From Hathewaya proteolytica DSM 3090 (GTDB lineage Bacteria > Bacillota > Clostridia > Clostridiales > Clostridiaceae): a DNA stretch of 64,000 nucleotides. The notes beneath the pieces are model-generated. The model was given only the letters and a program-made list of their open reading frames with translations. It did no database searches and was not told the DNA's origin. Of this stretch, positions 8,809-16,814 are shown piece after piece. The DNA is taken from assembly GCF_900142225.1 (NCBI RefSeq), contig NZ_FRAD01000014.1, positions 1-64,000 on the forward strand, read 5' to 3'. Numbering within the stretch: position 1 is the first letter of the stretch; the number at the start of each line of letters is the position of its first letter. The position numbers and the translations under genes are program-made.

Positions 8809-9756
8809 CTATTGATTATTTTTCATTACCATATCTATCTCTTTTATAACATTTTCTCTAACGCTAGCTGGTTCTAACACTTTAACGTATCTTCCCATAC
8901 CCATGATCCAGCTTATAAGCTCTGGAGATTCTCTTACCGTAGCTGAAAACACTATTGAATTGTTCCCTGTTTCCTCAACAATTTGATCTTGAGACCATAT
9001 CTTCTCCTTTATACTGCTTGCATATGGATATTGTATTTCTAATTTAATTTTTATTTCTTTACCTTTCCATACACCAATACAATTTTTACTATATGCTTTC
9101 CAGTTGAAATTAGGATCCATCACAAATTTTTCTTCCATTAACATACACTCTTTTATTCTACAAAGCTTAAATTCTCTTATTCCTTGTCCCTTTTCACAAA
9201 AAGCTACAACGTAAATTTCATTTTTATTGGTATAAAATGCATATGGGTGAATTATTCTGTATTCAGCTTCTACTCCTGGCTTTTTATATTTTATTGCCAC
9301 TTTTTTCTTTATTATATTTGCTTCTTTTAACTTATCATACTTACTCTCTTCTTCTTTCAAATTACAATTATTTATAGGCTCCGTGGCGTAAAAACCTACC
9401 ATATCACAATCTGTACCTTCTATATGTGCAGAACATTTTATTTTATCAACTATTTCTTTAAATCCATTATGATGTATATGATTACATTGTTGAAATTCAG
9501 CTGTTAGTATATCCAACATAGAAATTTCATCCTCTGTTAACCTCATTTCCACAATACTATTCTTATCGCTAAGCTCGTACCCTCCATTACTCCCGGTAGT
9601 GGAAGTTATAAATACTCCTCCCTGTTCTAAATCATCCCTATATTTTTTTACTTGCCGTTCACTGACTTCTAGTTTTTCAGCTAATTCTGATAATTTCATT
9701 TTCCCTCTCAGTTTTAGCAACATCATCATTTTTAGTGCATTCCCAATCTTACTCAT
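8809..9756 (-). CDS. WYL-domain transcriptional regulator next to cas operon
   Basis: This 315-residue protein begins with a winged helix-turn-helix of the HTH_11/DeoR type (KLSELAEKLEVSERQVKKYRDDL, about residues 21-43) and continues into a WYL domain that senses ligands, often nucleic acid. Proteins of this kind commonly lie beside type I-B and I-D cas operons and control them. It is encoded upstream of cas6 on the same strand with 159 nt between. The start at 9756 follows a G-rich ribosome site (GGGGGGTAGGGAC). Confidence 0.85.
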   Translation of the reverse strand: MSKIGNALKMMMLLKLRGKMKLSELAEKLEVSERQVKKYRDDLEQGGVFITSTTGSNGGYELSDKNSIVEMRLTEDEISMLDILTAEFQQCNHIHHNGFKEIVDKIKCSAHIEGTDCDMVGFYATEPINNCNLKEEESKYDKLKEANIIKKKVAIKYKKPGVEAEYRIIHPYAFYTNKNEIYVVAFCEKGQGIREFKLCRIKECMLMEEKFVMDPNFNWKAYSKNCIGVWKGKEIKIKLEIQYPYASSIKEKIWSQDQIVEETGNNSIVFSATVRESPELISWIMGMGRYVKVLEPASVRENVIKEIDMVMKNNQ

Positions 9757-9940
9757 TGTCCCTACCCCCCATTATTCTAACTGGCACATTATTCCTATGT
9801 ATATAATTCAATATTCCTTTTATTTTTCCTTCTAAAATAAAGTTCTTTACATACAAACATCTGATTAATATAGCTGTTTGAATAATATAACTTAAATAGT
9901 GGAACACTATTATAAATCATTACAAGTGAGGCGATAAAAA

Positions 9941-11077
9941 ATGTCATTAAATGAAACTCCTACGTTGTCCAACAGAGCTTATAAATTCAGAATATATCCT
10001 ACTGGAAGTCAGAAAAGGCTTATTTCTAAAACTTTTGGTTGTGTACGTTTTATATATAATAAAATGTTGGAAGACAAAATTAAATACTATAAAAATACTG
10101 GTGAGCTTGTTCGCCTTACTCCCGCCTGTTACAAAAATGATTTTCCATTTTTAAAAGAAGTAGACAGTCTTGCCCTTGCCAATGCACAGCTTCAATTGGA
10201 ATCTGCTTATAATAATTTCTTTAGGAACAAGGGCACGGGGTTCCCTAAGTTCAAATCTAAGAAAAAAGAAACTTGCGCGTATACTACCAATGTAGTAAAA
10301 AGAAACATATATTTGAAAGACCAGTACATCGTTCTGCCTAAACTTAGAGATGTAAAAATAAAATGCCATAGAATTATTCCCAACCATTATAAACTTAAGG
10401 CAGTTACCATTTCCAAGGCTGCCTCTGGAAAGTATTTTGCTTCTTTGTTATATGAATTTAAAAAATCCATTCTAAACATAATTCCAAAGAAAATCCTTGG
10501 TCTTGATTTTTCATTGCCAAAATTATTTGTTGCATCTGATCCTTCGTTAAAAAATGATGATACTAAGTTGCACTGTTATAAAAGATTAGAGGATAAACTA
10601 AAAATACAACAAAGAAAGTTATCTCACATGAGAAAAAATAGCAATAATTTCCTTAAACAGAAGAGAAAATTAGCTACTATTCATGAAAAGATTAAAAATA
10701 GACGTAAGGATTATCTGCATAAGATGTCTTGTAGGATAGCCAACTGCTATGACATGGTATGCATAGAAGATTTAGATATGGTGGAGATGTCCCACGTGCT
10801 TAATTGGGCTAAATCCGTTAATGATGCTTCTTGGGGAATGTTTACTACCTTTCTTAATTACAAACTAAAAGAGCGTGGAAAGTATCTTCAAAAGGTTTCA
10901 CGAATGTATGCTAGTAGTAAAACCTGTCATATCTGTGGATTTGTTAATAGAACTTTGACTTTACAAGATAGAGTTTGGACTTGTCCTCACTGTGGTATCA
11001 TACATAACAGGGATAGAAATGCAAGCATAAATATTGAAAAAGAAGGGTTTAGATTATTTAACGAAATTCACGGATAG
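9941..11077 (+). CDS. tnpB: TnpB, RNA-guided RuvC nuclease
   Basis: This 378-residue protein has the TnpB layout: N-terminal RAYKFRIYPTGSQKRLI, then a split RuvC nuclease with Asp189 (LGLDF), Glu276 (CIEDLDM) and Asp358 (NRDRNAS), and a zinc ribbon Cys329, Cys332, Cys348, Cys351. All catalytic and zinc residues are present, so it is probably active. TnpB uses an RNA from the element's right end to cut DNA next to a short target motif, which helps keep the element in place. It is the only rightward gene in the first 33 kb; a ribosome site GTGAGGCGAT precedes the ATG. Confidence 0.93.
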   Translation: MSLNETPTLSNRAYKFRIYPTGSQKRLISKTFGCVRFIYNKMLEDKIKYYKNTGELVRLTPACYKNDFPFLKEVDSLALANAQLQLESAYNNFFRNKGTGFPKFKSKKKETCAYTTNVVKRNIYLKDQYIVLPKLRDVKIKCHRIIPNHYKLKAVTISKAASGKYFASLLYEFKKSILNIIPKKILGLDFSLPKLFVASDPSLKNDDTKLHCYKRLEDKLKIQQRKLSHMRKNSNNFLKQKRKLATIHEKIKNRRKDYLHKMSCRIANCYDMVCIEDLDMVEMSHVLNWAKSVNDASWGMFTTFLNYKLKERGKYLQKVSRMYASSKTCHICGFVNRTLTLQDRVWTCPHCGIIHNRDRNASINIEKEGFRLFNEIHG

Positions 11078-11078
11078 A

Positions 11079-11190
11079 CTCAATATATTGCATTATAATT
11101 TAGAACCGCAGGGCATGCGGACATAGCCTGCTGATACTGTAATTTTAAATTGCTTGAACAGGAAGCCCTCACTAATTGCTAGCGAGGGCG
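11079..11190 (+). ncRNA. Candidate omegaRNA at the TnpB right end
   Basis: The 3' end of tnpB and the following 110 nt show the features of an omegaRNA: structured segments (ACCGCAGGGCATGCGG near 11104-11119, then TAGCCTGCTGATACTG) and the GAACAGGAAGCCC run into the terminal hairpin 11165-11189. The real RNA probably begins inside tnpB, and its guide would be the bases just after the element's right end. Boundaries are approximate. Confidence 0.6.
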
Positions 11191-11208
11191 TGCCACATAC
11201 ATCTTATG

Positions 11209-12528
11209 TTATTTTCTATTTAAAGTGCCTCTTCTATAGTAAATAACAGACAAGATCATCCCCATGGTCCACCCTATTGGCCAAGACATCCATATTCCGA
11301 TTTCCCCAAAAAAGCTGGCAAGAATGAATGAAATAACCACTCTAAGAATGAGATCCGTAAAGGTGGATATCATAAATTCCTTCATTGCAGAGGCTCCTCG
11401 AAGAACTCCATCAGTGAGAAGCTTTACGGCCACGATGATATAAAATGGTGTTACAATTTTTAAAAATGTAGTGCCCGTTTTAAGGGCAGGGCCAGTGCTA
11501 TCCATGAATAAATTTATCATACTGTTGCTGGCAAAAAAGTATACTGCAAAAAAGGCCAAAGCTACAGCTGACACCATAAGAATGCCGGATTTATAGCCTT
11601 CCTTTACTCTATGGGATTTGCCAGCCCCCACGTTTTGAGCAGTAAAGTTGGACATACCATTTCCTAAAGTGGCAAAAGATGTGATGGCAAAAGTGTTCAA
11701 TTTTATAGCGGCAGAGTAACCAGCTATGGCTGAAGAACCATAGGAATTTACAAGGCCTTGAATGAATATGTTACCTATGGATACAAAGCTCTGTTGCAGT
11801 ATGCTAGGGATGGCCATATTGCTTATTCTCTTTAGCATCTCTATGGAAAATTTTTCATAAACTCCAGCTTTTATTTCTTTTACACGTTTCAGCAATGTGA
11901 ACAATGCCAATATGCAAGCTATGCCTTGAGCTATGAAGGTGGCCCATGCCACACCTGCAACTCCCCAATGGAATACTGCTACAAATACATAATCAAGGAC
12001 CACATTGCCTATGGAAGAGCCAATCAAAAAATATAGTGGTGTGCTAGAATCCCCAAGGGCTGTAAATATTCCTGTGCATATGTTGTATAAAAACAATAAT
12101 ATAAATCCCAATATGTATATATTCAGATAAAGTTTGCCTTGCTCAAATATATTTGAGGGAGTTTTTATTATACTCATGAAAAACCCACTACTTGCAAGAC
12201 CTATTATTGTAAGCAGCAGTGATAAAATTAATGATGAAATCATGGTGGTAGAAATGGCTGTTTTCATTTTTTTGTAGTTCTTTGCACCAAAAAATTGAGA
12301 GATGACAACAGAACAGCCTATATTGCTTCCTATGGCTACAGCCATAAAAATCATGGTGATGGGATAAGATGCTCCCACGGCGGCAAGGGCACTTTCACCT
12401 GCAAAACGACCTGCTATTATACTATCAGCGATGTTGTAAAGTTGCTGAAAAATCACACTTATAAACATTGGCAATGATAATTTAAACAATACATTGCCTG
12501 GGTTTCCTATGGTAAGATCTTTAATCAT
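11209..12528 (-). CDS. MATE family efflux transporter
   Basis: This 439-residue protein is hydrophobic throughout and fits the 12-helix MATE fold, with an internal repeat of two six-helix halves. The opening MIKDLTIGNPGNVLFKLSLPMFISVIFQQLYNIADSI pattern is typical of clostridial MatE proteins, including the VDSI-like membrane segment. Such proteins export drugs or metabolites using Na+ or H+. The substrate cannot be predicted. It appears to be a single-gene unit. Confidence 0.9.
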   Translation of the reverse strand: MIKDLTIGNPGNVLFKLSLPMFISVIFQQLYNIADSIIAGRFAGESALAAVGASYPITMIFMAVAIGSNIGCSVVISQFFGAKNYKKMKTAISTTMISSLILSLLLTIIGLASSGFFMSIIKTPSNIFEQGKLYLNIYILGFILLFLYNICTGIFTALGDSSTPLYFLIGSSIGNVVLDYVFVAVFHWGVAGVAWATFIAQGIACILALFTLLKRVKEIKAGVYEKFSIEMLKRISNMAIPSILQQSFVSIGNIFIQGLVNSYGSSAIAGYSAAIKLNTFAITSFATLGNGMSNFTAQNVGAGKSHRVKEGYKSGILMVSAVALAFFAVYFFASNSMINLFMDSTGPALKTGTTFLKIVTPFYIIVAVKLLTDGVLRGASAMKEFMISTFTDLILRVVISFILASFFGEIGIWMSWPIGWTMGMILSVIYYRRGTLNRK

Positions 12529-12611
12529 ATAGCCTCCTATAAAAGTATATTAAATTATTATGATTATCCCCTCCACAAAATTATACCACTATAAGCTGTT
12601 AAATGTGTGTT

Positions 12612-12657
12612 AAAAATAAAAACCAAGAAAGGCATCCACACTTTTCTTGGTTTTGTG
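12612..12657 (-). terminator. Intrinsic terminator after the cation antiporter gene
   Basis: On the minus strand AAAACCAAGAAA pairs with TTTCTTGGTTTT around a 12-nt loop, followed by a T-rich tract. It lies just after the stop of the antiporter gene at 12671. Confidence 0.85.
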
Positions 12658-12670
12658 TTTATTTAAATGT

Positions 12671-13606
12671 TTAGAATCCTAAAGATAGATATGCAAAATA
12701 AGCCGCGTAACATAATAGCATCAGCACCCCTGCCCATCTTTCTAGCAATTTCTTTTTTGCTACACATACAATAAGCAATAGAGCTGCTGCTGCACTTATA
12801 ACTGTGTCAATAAGGAAATTTGGGGCAAAAGGCACAGGAGTTATTAAAGATGATATTCCCACTATAAATAAGATGTTGAATATGTTGCTTCCTACGATGT
12901 TTCCTATGGCTATATCTGCTTTTCCTTTTACAGCTGCCATAACTGATGTGAAAAGTTCTGGCAAGGATGTCCCTAAAGCTACTATGGTGAGTCCTATAAA
13001 TCTTTCGCTAAGTCCAAGAACTCTAGCTATTGTGGTAGCACTGTCTACTGTTACATCACTTCCCCAAACAATAAGAACAAGCCCCAGCAAGGAAAAAGCC
13101 AATAGTTTCCACATAGGTCTTTTATCTAGTCCAGTGTCCTCTTCCCTATTGTTTTTTGATATGTAGAACAGATATGCTAAAAAGCCTATGAAGAACACAA
13201 GGAAGATAATACCTTCCATCCTCCCCACAACTTCGCCTGTCCACCCTGTTATGAATAGTACAACAGAGGCAAGTATCATGTATGGCATGTCAATTTTTAG
13301 TGTAGATTTTTGAACTGCCACAGGGATTATTACAGCAGTAATTCCAAGTATAATAAGTATGTTTAAGATGTTGCTTCCAACTATGTTTCCGATGGTTATA
13401 TCTGCTGAACCTTTTATGGCCGCAGTAATACTAACCGCCGCTTCCGGTGCACTTGTACCCATGGCTACTATGGTAAGACCTATTACGATTTGAGGAATAC
13501 CGAATCTAGTAGCTACACCAGACACACCCTCTACAAACCAGTCAGCCCCCTTTACAAGCATCAGAAAACCTAATGCCAAAAATAAAACTTGAACTAATAA
13601 TTCCAT
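12671..13606 (-). CDS. Calcium/sodium antiporter (YrbG/CaxA family)
   Basis: This 311-residue membrane protein shows the two alpha-repeats of the Na+/Ca2+ exchanger family: GTSAPEAAVSITAAIKGSADITIGNIVGSNILNI-like sequence near residues 51-84 and the matching GTSLPELFTSVMAAVKGKADIAIGNIVGSN segment in the second half. The acidic residues of GTSxPE bind the cation. It should exchange Na+ or H+ for Ca2+ or a similar divalent ion. A yybP-ykoY-like riboswitch with terminator lies upstream, which suggests control by Mn2+ and a possible role in Mn2+ or Ca2+ export. Confidence 0.9.
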   Translation of the reverse strand: MELLVQVLFLALGFLMLVKGADWFVEGVSGVATRFGIPQIVIGLTIVAMGTSAPEAAVSITAAIKGSADITIGNIVGSNILNILIILGITAVIIPVAVQKSTLKIDMPYMILASVVLFITGWTGEVVGRMEGIIFLVFFIGFLAYLFYISKNNREEDTGLDKRPMWKLLAFSLLGLVLIVWGSDVTVDSATTIARVLGLSERFIGLTIVALGTSLPELFTSVMAAVKGKADIAIGNIVGSNIFNILFIVGISSLITPVPFAPNFLIDTVISAAAALLLIVCVAKKKLLERWAGVLMLLCYAAYFAYLSLGF

Positions 13607-13670
13607 AAAAACACTCTCCCTACTTATATTAGTTTATATATTAAAGTGCCCGTGAATCCCATTCTCATAC

Positions 13671-13724
13671 ACAAAAAAGAACAAGATTTTCAGCACAAAT
13701 AAACGTACTAAAAGTCTTGTTCTT
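13671..13724 (-). terminator. Riboswitch expression-platform terminator
   Basis: On the minus strand a long hairpin pairs AAGAACAAGA with TCTTGTTCTT, extended inward by TTTTAG/CTGAAAA, and is followed by TTTTTTG. It lies between the aptamer and the antiporter start, so it is a conditional terminator rather than the end of folA. Confidence 0.8.
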
Positions 13725-13736
13725 TCTACTCTATAA

Positions 13737-13801
13737 GAAAGTCTATGCAACCACAGCTATTTGCTGGTGATGTTGATTGTATAGATCCACTACTCCCTTT
13801 C
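13737..13801 (-). promoter_or_regulatory. yybP-ykoY-like (Mn2+-sensing) riboswitch aptamer
   Basis: On the minus strand GAAAG (13797-13801) pairs with CTTTC (13737-13741) as P1. Directly inside are GGGAGTAG and, on the other side, TAGACTTTC, with TCAACATCA between; these are the conserved blocks of the yybP-ykoY class. A second stem TCTATACAA/TTGCATAGA and a third CAGC/GCTG can form inside. An intrinsic terminator and a cation antiporter gene follow, a known association for this class. Assigned by eye from remembered consensus. Confidence 0.72.
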
Positions 13802-13810
13802 GACTACATA

Positions 13811-13838
13811 ATTATATCAAATACAAAAATAAATGCAA
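13811..13838 (-). promoter_or_regulatory. Promoter of riboswitch-antiporter transcript
   Basis: On the minus strand an extended -10 TGATATAAT (TATAAT at 13811-13816) lies 16 nt from a weak -35 TTGCAT (13833-13838). Transcription would begin near 13804, just before the aptamer, which supports both calls. Confidence 0.55.
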
Positions 13839-13855
13839 TAGATTTCTCTATAGAT

Positions 13856-14338
13856 TTATACAGGCAAAGCTTCTAAAGTCAAATAGGTATAGGGAATTTC
13901 TCCTTTAAAATACCTGCGATACGTTTCTCTGTATCTTTCCTTGTGAAAATCAGGGAAAAAGGTTTCTCCACAAAATTCCTTATGCACTATGGTTATAAAC
14001 ATCTTGTCTATTACTCCCATTTCAAGAGCTTCTCTATATATTTTTTCACCACCAGAAATAAAAACCTCCCTATCCCCGGCCAAGGTTAAAGCATCTGATA
14101 GAGTAGGAACTGTTACGCAAATTGGGCTTTCATACTTCATGGTTTTAGATACAAGAATAGTGTATCTATTGGGTAGGGGAATCCCAATTTCCTCAAAAGT
14201 ATGACGACCCATGATGACCACATTTCCCGTGGTTAATTCCTTAAACCTACTTTGCTCCCCTGGAATGTTCCAAGGTATCTTTCCCTTGCATCCAATTACT
14301 CTATTTTCTGAAAAAGCTACTATTAATGATATACTCAT
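13856..14338 (-). CDS. folA: Dihydrofolate reductase
   Basis: This 160-residue protein has the standard DHFR length and motifs: SLIVAFSENRVIG at the N-terminus, the KIPWNIPGEQSRFKELT segment with the acidic catalytic residue (a Glu here in the place of Asp27 of E. coli DHFR), and NVVIMGRHTFEEIG for NADPH binding. It reduces dihydrofolate to tetrahydrofolate. Its start overlaps the end of the upstream signalling gene by 4 nt (ATGA), so the two are cotranscribed although functionally unrelated. No thyA is nearby. Confidence 0.94.
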   Translation of the reverse strand: MSISLIVAFSENRVIGCKGKIPWNIPGEQSRFKELTTGNVVIMGRHTFEEIGIPLPNRYTILVSKTMKYESPICVTVPTLSDALTLAGDREVFISGGEKIYREALEMGVIDKMFITIVHKEFCGETFFPDFHKERYRETYRRYFKGEIPYTYLTLEALPV

Positions 14339-16110
14339 GATAACTCCCTTATATATTCTAAAAAATAATTTACAATCTCCGGATCAAATTGGGACCCACT
14401 GCACCTAAGTATTTCTTTTACAGCTTCATTTTCCGGTATAGGTTCTTTATAAAAGTTTCCATTTGTCATGGCATCATAAGAGTCCACCACAGAAATAATT
14501 CTGGATATTACTGGTATATCTTTTCCCATTATGCCAAGAGGATACCCTTGTCCGTCATATCTTTCATGGTGATATAATACAGCTCTAGCCACAGATTCAA
14601 GACAATTACAGGCCTTTGCTATTCTATACCCCTTCTCACAATGGGTTCTCATAGTCTCAATTTCATCCTTGGTTAAATTGTTAGAATTGGTAAGAATATC
14701 TTCGTCGATGGCGATTTTACCGATATCGTGCAACTTTACTGCCATAATTAAATCTTCCATTTTTCCCACAGAAAAATTCAACTTTTTCCCGATATAAGCA
14801 GCTCCTCTCACCATTCTTTCTGTGTGATGTTCTGTCTCTAGGCTTTTTCTTTCAAGATTCTTTAAAAGCGATGTCATAGTTGAATTCAACAAATTGTTTT
14901 TTTCTAAAATTTTATGTCTATACAGTATTTCTTCTGCCTCTTTTAAAACATCGTAAATATTGTCACTGAGCTCCCACTGGATTGCTCCTCCTAGGGAAAT
15001 GCTCAGTTCTATAGGACTTCCCTTGAATTTTTCACAAGATTTCTTTATAACTTCCATTACGCCTCTACATTTATTATCGTCAAAACACGGAAGAATTATT
15101 ACAAATTCATCTCCACCCCATCGAAACAAATTGGCTACTTCAGGGCAGCTGTCCTTAAGCACTTTGGATATGGATATGAGAAGCCTATCTCCTTCTAGAT
15201 GTCCAAAGGTGTCATTTATAAGCTTTAGCCCATTTACATCACCCATGATGACCCCTAATGGTAAGTTTTCTTCTTTTTGCAATTCTTTTATTTTAGATTC
15301 AAAGCTAGCTCTATTATACAAACCTGTCAAAACGTCAGTATAACATAAATACTTTAATTTACGCTCCATTTCATACTTTTCTGTCACATCTCGAGCCAGT
15401 CCAACGATGCCAATGACGTTGTTATCGTCATCCATAATGGGAGCTTTGACACTTTCCTTTATCTTCACTTCTCCCGTGGGAAGGACCATTTTAGGTTGAT
15501 TGTTTACCACAATACCACTACTTATTATCTTATTATCATCTTCCATGAATTTTTTTGCCAAGTTTTTGTCGTACATTATCTCCATGTCATTTTTGCCGAT
15601 GATTTCACCTTTACACATCTCTTCCAAGTCACTTCGACACCTTTTATTTATAGTAATATATTTACCATGAATGTCTTTATAAAAAATAGGATCTGGTATG
15701 GTGTCCATTATAGTTTGCAATATGCTTTTCTGTTTAGATAACTCAATCTCCTTTTCTCTCCTATCACTTATGTCTACTATCAAGCCTGAAAATGCAATTA
15801 AATGCCCCTGTTCATCCTTTGTTGGAAATATGTAACATTTTATATATTTTCCATTAACCTCAGTTTCATACTCCTTTTCCGTTCCATCCTTTAGCACTTC
15901 ATCTAGCCTATATGAAAATAGATTGCAGAGATGCTTTGGTGCAACCTCCATAATAGATTTCCCAATGATGTCGTTGTCTATATCTTTATCATCCATATGA
16001 AATAATTTGCAATACTGGTCATTAACGTATATATATTTTTTATCTAACCCCACAGTCCAAACTGGACACGATATGCTTTGTATAAATGCTTTGAAATATT
16101 TTTCGTCCAC
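14335..16110 (-). CDS. PAS-PAS-GGDEF-HD-GYP cyclic-di-GMP signalling protein
   Basis: I start at GTG 16110 (591 aa) because CGGGGGA lies about 8 nt upstream; a longer frame from a TTG at 16134 has no such site. Two PAS sensory domains fill about the first 250 residues. A diguanylate cyclase domain follows with an intact GGDEF motif (WGGDEF), then an HD-GYP phosphodiesterase domain with HDIGK, HHERYDGQGYP. It may therefore both make and break c-di-GMP, or one domain may be regulatory. No transmembrane helix is evident, so it should sense a cytoplasmic signal. Confidence 0.9.
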   Translation of the reverse strand: MDEKYFKAFIQSISCPVWTVGLDKKYIYVNDQYCKLFHMDDKDIDNDIIGKSIMEVAPKHLCNLFSYRLDEVLKDGTEKEYETEVNGKYIKCYIFPTKDEQGHLIAFSGLIVDISDRREKEIELSKQKSILQTIMDTIPDPIFYKDIHGKYITINKRCRSDLEEMCKGEIIGKNDMEIMYDKNLAKKFMEDDNKIISSGIVVNNQPKMVLPTGEVKIKESVKAPIMDDDNNVIGIVGLARDVTEKYEMERKLKYLCYTDVLTGLYNRASFESKIKELQKEENLPLGVIMGDVNGLKLINDTFGHLEGDRLLISISKVLKDSCPEVANLFRWGGDEFVIILPCFDDNKCRGVMEVIKKSCEKFKGSPIELSISLGGAIQWELSDNIYDVLKEAEEILYRHKILEKNNLLNSTMTSLLKNLERKSLETEHHTERMVRGAAYIGKKLNFSVGKMEDLIMAVKLHDIGKIAIDEDILTNSNNLTKDEIETMRTHCEKGYRIAKACNCLESVARAVLYHHERYDGQGYPLGIMGKDIPVISRIISVVDSYDAMTNGNFYKEPIPENEAVKEILRCSGSQFDPEIVNYFLEYIRELS

Positions 16111-16212
16111 TTTTTTTTCCCCCGATTTGCACAAAATATGATATGGCTATATACATAATATTATAATATATATCGTATAAGTTTTCAAAAAGTGAATGTA
16201 TTATGGCTATGT

Positions 16213-16494
16213 TTATACTACGTGCTCAGCTAAAATATTTTTAAGTGCTGAAGCTGAACTAGAATGGCATCTAATAATCTTTGTTTTCCCCCCTTTTGTT
16301 TCGCTTATGGCACACCTCACCATTTTATGGGACATGGTATTGGTGAACAAAACAATTATATCTGGGGATCCTATTTTATTTCTGAGGGTTCCCTTCATTT
16401 TTGTAAACACCTTGGCATTGCACCTGTATTCTTTGCACACATTTTTATATTGACATTCCATACACTCATTTCCACCAACAATTACTATACTCAT
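16213..16494 (-). CDS. DUF2325 protein
   Basis: This 93-residue protein begins SIVIVGGNECMECQYKNVC and has the length and glycine-rich start of the DUF2325 family, small proteins often found near iron uptake genes in clostridia. Several cysteines (CMEC, CKEYRC) suggest metal or thiol chemistry. It lies downstream of the feo operon but beyond that operon's terminator (16521-16560), so it may have its own promoter. Function is unknown. Confidence 0.7.
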   Translation of the reverse strand: MSIVIVGGNECMECQYKNVCKEYRCNAKVFTKMKGTLRNKIGSPDIIVLFTNTMSHKMVRCAISETKGGKTKIIRCHSSSASALKNILAEHVV

Positions 16495-16520
16495 TTATAC
16501 CACCTACGTTCTTTTATTTT

Positions 16521-16560
16521 TAAAAAGCATGGACAATAAATGACCATGCTTTTTTTCTTT
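16521..16560 (-). terminator. Intrinsic terminator of the feo operon
   Basis: On the minus strand AAAAGCATGG pairs with CCATGCTTTT around an 11-nt loop and is followed by a T-rich run. T-runs on both sides would let it work in either direction. Confidence 0.85.
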
Positions 16561-16795
16561 ATTTTATGACTTTACTCTTTTCAAAGTCTTCAGGTTTTTT
16601 CAAATCTATTGTTGCAATTTTACTACTGTGGCAGATGCCTGCGGAAGGACATATTTTGCATCCTCCACAGCTACAACCACAACTCCTCTTTCCGTTTTTC
16701 TTGTCCTTTATCATGGTTCTCAATACTAACGCTACTAGTAGGATTACCATGGTTCCCACGAAGATGGAAGATAAATTGTCCATTATAAAATCCAC
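16559..16795 (-). CDS. FeoB-associated Cys-rich membrane protein
   Basis: This 78-residue protein has one N-terminal membrane helix (SSIFVGTMVILLVALVL) followed by a Cys-rich segment (CGCSCGGCKICPSAGIC), the pattern of the small FeoB-associated proteins thought to help ferrous iron transport, perhaps in place of FeoC. It follows feoB by 19 nt and precedes the operon terminator. The GTG start at 16795 has GGTGGTGAG upstream; an internal ATG (MDNLSS) four codons later is an alternative. Confidence 0.85.
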   Translation of the reverse strand: MDFIMDNLSSIFVGTMVILLVALVLRTMIKDKKNGKRSCGCSCGGCKICPSAGICHSSKIATIDLKKPEDFEKSKVIK

Positions 16796-16814
16796 ATTCT
16801 CACCACCTATTAGT

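Larger units (their letters stand above)
9896..11190 (+). mobile_element. Solitary TnpB element, IS200/IS605 type
   Basis: A single tnpB gene is flanked by hairpins typical of IS605-type ends. On the left a perfect 7-bp stem AATAGTG-GAA-CACTATT lies at 9896-9912; on the right GCCCTC (11165-11170) pairs with GAGGGC (11184-11189). No TnpA (Y1 transposase) gene is present, so it would need TnpA in trans to move. The limits given are hairpin to hairpin; the true cleavage sites lie slightly outside. It sits between the WYL regulator and the MATE gene, only about 20 nt from the MATE stop. Confidence 0.75.

Noticed and set aside
16111..16134. Longer N-terminus of the PAS-GGDEF protein from a TTG codon
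   Set aside because: The CGGGGGA ribosome site lies inside this stretch and serves the GTG at 16110.
16196..16539. Rightward ORFs overlapping the DUF2325 gene
   Set aside because: They are antisense shadows without a ribosome site or protein-like composition.
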